Assembly (NCBI GenBank): GCA_902795875.1
Contig: CADBND010000026.1
Span: forward strand, 1-8,331
Source of the DNA: an uncultured Erysipelotrichaceae bacterium
GTDB taxonomy: Bacteria > Bacillota_I > Bacilli_A > Erysipelotrichales > Erysipelotrichaceae
DNA length: 8,331 nt
Direction: 5' to 3'
Below, in pieces: positions 4,346 through 8,331 of this stretch; the stretch's first letter is position 1, and each line of letters begins with the position of its first letter. Both the position numbers and the translations under genes were made by a program. The notes below the pieces were generated by a model. It ran no database searches. It saw only the letters and a program-made list of their open reading frames with translations, and was not told where the DNA came from.

Positions 4346-6742
4346 ATGAGTGCATTTGATTACAAGACGATCGAAAAGAAATGGCAGAGATTCTGGGAAG
4401 AGAACGAGACGTTCAAGACGGATATCAATGACTTTTCCAAGCCGAAGTTCTATGCCCTGGACATGTTTCCTTATCCATCCGGTGTAGGTCTTCATGCGGG
4501 ACATCCGGAAGGATATACAGCGACGGATGTCGTAAGCCGCTACAAGAGGATGAAGGGTTTCAATGTGCTTCATCCGATGGGCTTTGATTCCTTCGGCCTT
4601 CCGGCTGAACAGTATGCGATCCAGACAGGGAATCATCCTGCCGGTTTCACACAGAAGAACATCGATCATTTTACCGACCAGCTCAAGGGCTTAGGCTTTT
4701 CCTATGACTGGTCGCGTGTGGTCTCCACTTCTGATCCGAATTATTATAAATGGACACAATGGATCTTCAAACAGCTCTATCTTGATGGCTATGCCAGACT
4801 GATCGAGATGCCGGTGAACTGGTGCGAGGAACTCGGCTGTGTTTTGGCAAATGATGAAGTCATCGATGGAAAGTCGGAAAGAGGCGGTTATCCGGTCGTG
4901 CGCAAAAACATGAAGCAGTGGATCATCGACATCCCGGCTTATGCGGAGAAACTGCTGGCCAATCTTGAGACGATCGACTGGCCGGAATCGACCAAAGAGA
5001 TACAGCGCAACTGGATCGGCAAATCGATCGGTGCGGAAGTAAAGTTCACGGTCGACGGTCATGACGAGGATTTCACTGTCTTTACGACGCGTTGCGATAC
5101 GCTGTTTGGAGCGACGTATTGCGTCCTTTCTCCCGAACATCCGCTGGTCGACAAGATCGTTACGGATGATAAGAGAGAAGAGGTCGCTGCTTACAAGAAA
5201 GAATGTGCTTCCAAGTCCGAAATGGAAAGGACGGAACTGAATAAAGACAAGACCGGTGTATTTACCGGAGCTTATGCGATCAATCCGGTGAACGGAAAGA
5301 AGATCCCGATCTGGATCTCCGATTATGTGCTCATGACATACGGAACAGGTGCCATCATGGCTGTTCCGGCACATGACCAGCGTGACTACGAATTTGCGAA
5401 GAAGTTCGGTATCGACATCATCCAGGTACTGGAGGGCGGCGATATCAGCAAGGAAGCCTGGACACAGGACGGCATCCATATCAATTCCGGTTTCATGGAT
5501 GGCATGAACAAGGAAGATGCGATCAACGCGATGCTGGAATGGCTGGAAGAAAAAGGTCTTGGCAAGAAGAAGGTCAACTATAAGCTTAGAGAATGGATCT
5601 TCGCCAGACAGCGTTACTGGGGCGAACCGATCCCGATCATCCATTATGAGGACGGTACGACGGGCGTTCTTGACGATGAGGATCTGCCTTTGATCCTGCC
5701 GGAACTTTCTGATTACGGTCCCAGCAAGACTGGCGCACCTCTGGATAAGGCTAGCGAATGGGTCAACGTGGAATACCATGGAAAGAAGGGGAAAAGAGAA
5801 ACTTCGACGATGCCGGGTTCTGCCGGTTCTTCCTGGTACTTCTTACGTTATATCGATCCGCACAACGATAAGGAATTCGCGGATCAGAAACTTCTGAAAC
5901 ACTGGATGCCGGTAGATCTGTATATCGGCGGTCCGGAACATGCGGTGGGACATCTTCTGTATTCGCGTATGTGGAACAATTATCTCTTCGATAAGGGTCT
6001 GGCACCTTGTGCCGAACCGTTCCAGAAATTGGTACATCAGGGCTATATCCTCGGTTCCAACGGCATCAAGATGGGCAAACGTTTCCCGGAATATGTCGTC
6101 AATCCGAGCGATATCGTTGAAAGATACGGTGCCGATACGCTGAGGCTCTATGAGATGTTTATGGGACCATTGGAGGCGGACAAGCCATGGTCAACGCAGG
6201 GCATCGAAGGTGCGCACAGATGGCTTGAGAGAGTATACCGTCTGATGAGCGATGATTCCAAACTCGTTGAAGAAAACGACGGCAAGCTCGATTATGTATA
6301 CAACTTCACGGTAAAGAAGGTCTCTGAAGATATCGAAAATCTGCGTCTGAATACCGCGATCTCCCAGATGATGATCTTCATCAACGAGTGTTATAAGGAA
6401 GGCAAGGTCTACAAGCCTTATGCGGTCGACTTCGTGCAGATGCTGTCGGTCTATGCACCGCACCTTGGCTGTGAGATGTATGAGATGCTGACGGGGAAGG
6501 ATGATCTGGCTTACCGTCAATGGCCGACTTTCGATCCTTCGAAGCTGGTCGTGGAAGAGAAAGAGATCGCCGTTCAGGTCAATGGCAAGGTCAGAGCGAA
6601 ATTCACGATCGCTTCCGATGCTTCGGATGAAGAGGTCTATGAGACTGCACTTTCGCAGGAGAATGTCATAAAGTATATCGAAGGGCATGAGATCAGAAAG
6701 CACTTCGTCATACGGGGAAGAGTGGTCAATATCGTCATATAA
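4346..6742 (+). CDS. leuS: Leucyl-tRNA synthetase
   Basis: This class I synthetase, 798 residues and of normal bacterial length, joins leucine to tRNA-Leu with ATP in the cytoplasm. Domains in order: Rossmann catalytic core with the HIGH-type motif HAGH (50-53) after FPYPSG; zinc-free-looking VNWC segment (157-160); CP1 editing domain (about 220-400) with the threonine-rich region TTRCDT (247-252) and the editing aspartate D344 in VPAHD; core again with RQRYWGEPIP (421-430) and YIGGPEHA (526-533); then KMGKR (575-579) where KMSKS is normal; anticodon-binding helices (about 640-720); and the C-terminal tRNA-binding domain with VQVNGKVRAKF (744-753 region). Two signature positions differ from the usual pattern (KMSKS to KMGKR; TRPDT to TRCDT), but both motif lysines and the editing Asp remain. 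The start has GGAGGT 5 bases upstream. Expression is governed by the T-box leader. Confidence 0.98.
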   Translation: MSAFDYKTIEKKWQRFWEENETFKTDINDFSKPKFYALDMFPYPSGVGLHAGHPEGYTATDVVSRYKRMKGFNVLHPMGFDSFGLPAEQYAIQTGNHPAGFTQKNIDHFTDQLKGLGFSYDWSRVVSTSDPNYYKWTQWIFKQLYLDGYARLIEMPVNWCEELGCVLANDEVIDGKSERGGYPVVRKNMKQWIIDIPAYAEKLLANLETIDWPESTKEIQRNWIGKSIGAEVKFTVDGHDEDFTVFTTRCDTLFGATYCVLSPEHPLVDKIVTDDKREEVAAYKKECASKSEMERTELNKDKTGVFTGAYAINPVNGKKIPIWISDYVLMTYGTGAIMAVPAHDQRDYEFAKKFGIDIIQVLEGGDISKEAWTQDGIHINSGFMDGMNKEDAINAMLEWLEEKGLGKKKVNYKLREWIFARQRYWGEPIPIIHYEDGTTGVLDDEDLPLILPELSDYGPSKTGAPLDKASEWVNVEYHGKKGKRETSTMPGSAGSSWYFLRYIDPHNDKEFADQKLLKHWMPVDLYIGGPEHAVGHLLYSRMWNNYLFDKGLAPCAEPFQKLVHQGYILGSNGIKMGKRFPEYVVNPSDIVERYGADTLRLYEMFMGPLEADKPWSTQGIEGAHRWLERVYRLMSDDSKLVEENDGKLDYVYNFTVKKVSEDIENLRLNTAISQMMIFINECYKEGKVYKPYAVDFVQMLSVYAPHLGCEMYEMLTGKDDLAYRQWPTFDPSKLVVEEKEIAVQVNGKVRAKFTIASDASDEEVYETALSQENVIKYIEGHEIRKHFVIRGRVVNIVI

Positions 6743-6766
6743 GAGGCTGAAAAAGCCTCTTTTTTT
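6741..6766 (+). terminator. Intrinsic terminator of leuS
   Basis: AAGAGGCT (6741-6748) and AGCCTCTT (6754-6761) form a perfect 8-bp stem with a GAAAA loop, followed by a T run to 6766. The stem begins inside the leuS stop codon, so there is no 3' untranslated spacer before the hairpin. Confidence 0.93.
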
Positions 6767-6780
6767 GGATAGAATACTGC

Positions 6781-6809
6781 TTGACATATAATACTATGCA
6801 ATATATAGT
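6781..6809 (+). promoter_or_regulatory. Strong sigma-A promoter of the padR-type operon
   Basis: A perfect -35 TTGACA (6781-6786) is followed, after exactly 17 bases, by TATAGT (6804-6809), a 5/6 match at -10. This is the best promoter in the window. It sits between the leuS terminator and an AAGGAGG ribosome binding site (6819-6825) 5 bases before the regulator's ATG, leaving a short untranslated leader. Confidence 0.88.
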
Positions 6810-6810
6810 A
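6792..6810. promoter_or_regulatory. Inverted repeat in the promoter, likely PadR operator
   Basis: TACTAT (6792-6797) and ATAGTA (6805-6810) are exact inverted repeats separated by 7 bases. The right arm covers the -10 hexamer and the left arm lies in the spacer, so a dimer bound here would block RNA polymerase. PadR-type winged-helix dimers commonly bind AT-rich palindromes in their own promoters. That the adjacent regulator binds this site is inference. Confidence 0.55.
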
Positions 6811-6830
6811 ATGTATGTAAGGAGGCATTT

Positions 6831-7145
6831 ATGGATATACAGCTGAAAAGGGGTTCGCTGGATGTCTGCGTTCTGGCATCACTGCTGAACGAAGATTCCT
6901 ATGGATACAAGATCATACAATCCTTAAGTCCGGTCATGGACATCTCGGAGTCGACGCTGTACCCGATCCTCAGGCGTCTGGAAAGCAACGGATGTCTGAC
7001 TTCCTATTCCGTCGAACATAACGGCCGGTTAAGGAAATTCTATTCCATCACAGATGATGGGAGAGAAAAGATCAGGGAATATCTGTTGGATTTCAAAGAA
7101 CTGATGAAGATCTACGAATACATAGCAGAGGAGATAAAGAAATGA
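6831..7145 (+). CDS. PadR-family transcriptional regulator
   Basis: A 104-residue winged-helix DNA-binding protein, typical in size for the short PadR subfamily that lacks the large C-terminal domain. Family marks seen: the LKRGSLDVCVLASL opening (5-18), YGYKI (24-28), the recognition-helix motif ESTLYPILRRLES (40-52), and the wing RKFYSITDDG (68-77), followed by a C-terminal dimerisation helix (about 78-103). It most likely represses its own operon through the inverted repeat in the promoter; the inducing signal cannot be read from sequence. An AAGGAGG site 5 bases before the ATG supports the start. It overlaps the next gene by 4 bases (ATGA), so the two are translationally coupled, as usual for PadR/HAAS-domain pairs. 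Confidence 0.95.
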   Translation: MDIQLKRGSLDVCVLASLLNEDSYGYKIIQSLSPVMDISESTLYPILRRLESNGCLTSYSVEHNGRLRKFYSITDDGREKIREYLLDFKELMKIYEYIAEEIKK

Positions 7146-8056
7146 AAAGGAACGAATATCTGGAGACACTCAGAAGAGAGCTGGAAAGCAGAAATATCGA
7201 AGAGATCGAAGACATCCTGTCGTATTTTGAAGAGATGATCAGCGATCGTGTGGAAAACGGTGAGAGCGAGGAAGAAGTCATCGTTTCTCTGGGGAGCGCA
7301 AAGAAGATCGTCGATTCCCTTTTCGGATCTTCTGACAAAGAAAAGCAGATCAAATACAAAGAGACGGAGGTTTTGGATGATATCTATACCGGAGTTAGAA
7401 AGATCGATCTGCAAGTCAATACCTATCATATCGAATTCATAGCGGATGATACAGATGCAGTCCGTGTCGAATTCGATGAGGATGAATATACCTCTTTGAA
7501 GATCACGAGAAACAACGATGTATTGAAGATCGAACAGGAAGACAGCGTGAAGGGCTTCGACCAGCTGTTCACTTCACTTTCAAAACTGTTTGTGGGAAAG
7601 GTCTCATCCCATCGTGCGAAGATCTTTTTGCCGGAAAACGAGATCCTGGATATGCATATCAGCGATGTGAACGGCGATCTTGATATTCACAATATCGTGG
7701 CCGGTGAGATCTTTATCGAAACAATTAATGGTGATATGGAGATCGAAAGGTGCCGTTGCGGGAAAATGAAGATCAAATCGGTCAACGGCGATGCCGATAT
7801 GAAAGATATCGTGCTTGAAGGTTCTTTCCGGGGCGAAAGTGTTAACGGTGATTTCGATATCGATATGCTAAAATGTGAAGATATCGATATCCATACGGTG
7901 AACGGCGATGTGGATATCCTAGTCGACGGATCGAGAAGGGATGCGGATATCCGTATTCATAAGATCATGAAGGATACCAATATTTCAGGAGAAGGAAGGA
8001 TACGCTTACATATCGATACCGTAAGCGGTGATATCGATTGGGATTTCAGCAGATAG
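7142..8056 (+). CDS. HAAS/DUF1700-type N-terminus fused to DUF4097-like beta-helix repeat protein
   Basis: A 304-residue protein of unknown biochemical role. Residues 1-60 match the helical HAAS (DUF1700-like) pattern found next to PadR regulators: NEYLETLRREL, ILSYFEEMISDRVENGESEEEV, then SLGSAKKIVDSLF. After a charged linker, residues about 85-304 are beta-rich and contain V/I-N-G-D motifs at 176, 195, 214, 234 and 253 plus V-S-G-D at 294, a spacing of 19-20 residues, as in DUF4097 (adhesin-like) beta-helix domains. There is no signal peptide and no hydrophobic stretch long enough for a membrane helix, although many HAAS proteins carry membrane segments. The protein is acidic. It is cotranscribed and overlaps the PadR gene by 4 bases; HAAS domains are thought to work with the partner PadR, but how is not established here. 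A cytoplasmic sensor or scaffold is one possibility. Confidence 0.87.
   Translation: MKRNEYLETLRRELESRNIEEIEDILSYFEEMISDRVENGESEEEVIVSLGSAKKIVDSLFGSSDKEKQIKYKETEVLDDIYTGVRKIDLQVNTYHIEFIADDTDAVRVEFDEDEYTSLKITRNNDVLKIEQEDSVKGFDQLFTSLSKLFVGKVSSHRAKIFLPENEILDMHISDVNGDLDIHNIVAGEIFIETINGDMEIERCRCGKMKIKSVNGDADMKDIVLEGSFRGESVNGDFDIDMLKCEDIDIHTVNGDVDILVDGSRRDADIRIHKIMKDTNISGEGRIRLHIDTVSGDIDWDFSR
7667..8032 (+). repeat. Tandem V-N-G-D coding repeats of the beta-helix domain
   Basis: Six related 12-base units encode V/I-N/S-G-D: at 7667, 7724, 7781, 7841, 7898 and 8021. The first five are 57, 57, 60 and 57 bases apart, and a longer interval precedes the last. After each unit, a hydrophobic-Asp or hydrophobic-Glu pair tends to follow. 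Third codon positions vary between copies (GTG/GTC/GTT/ATT; AAC/AAT), so this is a protein-level structural repeat rather than a recent DNA duplication. Confidence 0.8.
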
Positions 8057-8114
8057 GTTCTTTCTGATTGAAAAAGTTTACATAGAATTGAGAAAAGTTT
8101 GAAAAAATTGTCAG

Positions 8115-8144
8115 AAAATACAGGCGGGAAGGCCTGTATTTTTT
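8115..8144 (+). terminator. Intrinsic terminator of the padR operon
   Basis: AAAATACAGGC (8115-8125) and GCCTGTATTTT (8132-8142) form a perfect 11-bp stem with a GGGAAG loop, and the T run extends to 8144. The run of A on the 5' side would give a U-tract on the opposite strand too, but there is no convergent gene here. It separates the padR unit from the symporter gene. Confidence 0.92.
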
Positions 8145-8197
8145 GAAATGCGATAGAATAGAAAGGAATACTGAATTTAGAGAAAAAGGGGATACGT

Positions 8198-8331
8198 ATG
8201 AACGATATACTTGTCTGGATCGATAACAATATCATGTGGGGGCCTGCGATGATCCTGTTTCTTTTGGGGACACACATCTATCTCACGTTCAAGACCGGTT
8301 TTGTGCAGAAGAGCGTTTTCAAGGGGATCCG
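8198..8331 (+). CDS. Sodium:alanine/glycine symporter (AGCS family), N-terminal part
   Basis: The right window edge cuts this gene after 44 complete codons. The visible N-terminus (short amphipathic opening with ILVWIDNNI, then MWGPAMILFLLGTHIYLTF and KTGFVQ) closely follows the pattern of AGCS transporters, in which a W-G-P-x-M motif begins the first membrane helix and an L-T-x-x-x-G-F-x-Q motif follows it. These proteins import alanine or glycine with sodium across the cytoplasmic membrane. The start ATG has an AAAGGGG sequence about 6 bases upstream. The preceding terminator indicates a separate transcription unit, although no convincing promoter was found in the short gap. The substrate cannot be told from this fragment. 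Confidence 0.88.
   Translation, partial: MNDILVWIDNNIMWGPAMILFLLGTHIYLTFKTGFVQKSVFKGI

Noticed and set aside
4157..4669. Minus-strand open frame of 170 codons over the T-box leader
   Set aside because: The region is fully explained by T-box structure and the leuS 5' end on the plus strand; the antisense frame has no family resemblance.
4691..5779. Long open frame of 362 codons on the minus strand
   Set aside because: It lies wholly inside leuS on the opposite strand, has no ribosome binding site or recognisable domain, and its composition (rich in Arg, Asp, Ile) is that of a reverse-complement shadow of GATC-rich coding sequence.
6191..6787. Minus-strand open frame of 198 codons covering the leuS 3' end
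   Set aside because: It runs back through the leuS terminator and the C-terminal domain of LeuRS, with no supporting motif or ribosome binding site.
8143..8171. TTGAAA (8143-8148) as -35 of the symporter gene; also TAGAAT (8154-8159) as -10
   Set aside because: The two are only 5 bases apart, and at 17 bases from TTGAAA there is no acceptable -10; TTGAAA also sits in the terminator T run. A promoter must exist but I cannot point to it.

Overview
The window looks like a stretch of ordinary chromosome from a low-to-mid GC Bacillota (Firmicutes). Evidence is the strong AGGAGG-type ribosome binding sites, a T-box leader in front of leuS, intrinsic terminators with U-tracts, a Bacillus-like LeuRS and a PadR/HAAS gene pair. 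The FtsEX partner being an M23 protein, together with an unusual LeuRS signature, makes me lean to the Erysipelotrichales or a related class, but this is a guess. All genes are on the + strand, and no mobile element, CRISPR array, tRNA or rRNA was seen.

Region 1 (1-4112) is a cell-envelope operon: the 3' end of ftsE, then ftsX, a secreted coiled-coil M23 endopeptidase, and a membrane-anchored S41 (CtpA/CtpB-type) protease with PDZ and peptidoglycan-binding domains. The junctions are tight: TAATG overlaps at ftsE/ftsX and ftsX/M23, then a 4-bp gap before the protease. In the well-studied model, ATP hydrolysis by FtsE and movement of FtsX switch on an extracytoplasmic coiled-coil peptidoglycan hydrolase. 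Here the hydrolase gene sits directly behind ftsX, and the S41 protease may process or clear it.

Region 2 (4115-6766) is a self-contained leuS transcription unit. It has a plausible promoter, a T-box riboswitch whose Stem I, CUC leucine specifier, antiterminator and competing terminator can all be drawn by eye, then full-length leucyl-tRNA synthetase and a strong terminator overlapping its stop codon.

Region 3 (6781-8142) is a two-gene unit: a PadR-family repressor and a HAAS/DUF4097-type protein with regularly spaced V-N-G-D repeats. They overlap by 4 bp, are driven by a near-consensus promoter containing an inverted repeat (likely autoregulatory operator), and end at an 11-bp-stem terminator.

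Region 4 (8198-end) is the first 44 codons of an AGCS-family sodium:alanine/glycine symporter, cut by the window edge.

I found no clearly new system. The points most worth checking are the KMSKS and TRPDT substitutions in LeuRS, the membrane-segment-free HAAS/beta-helix protein under PadR control, and the catalytically intact M23 partner of FtsEX.
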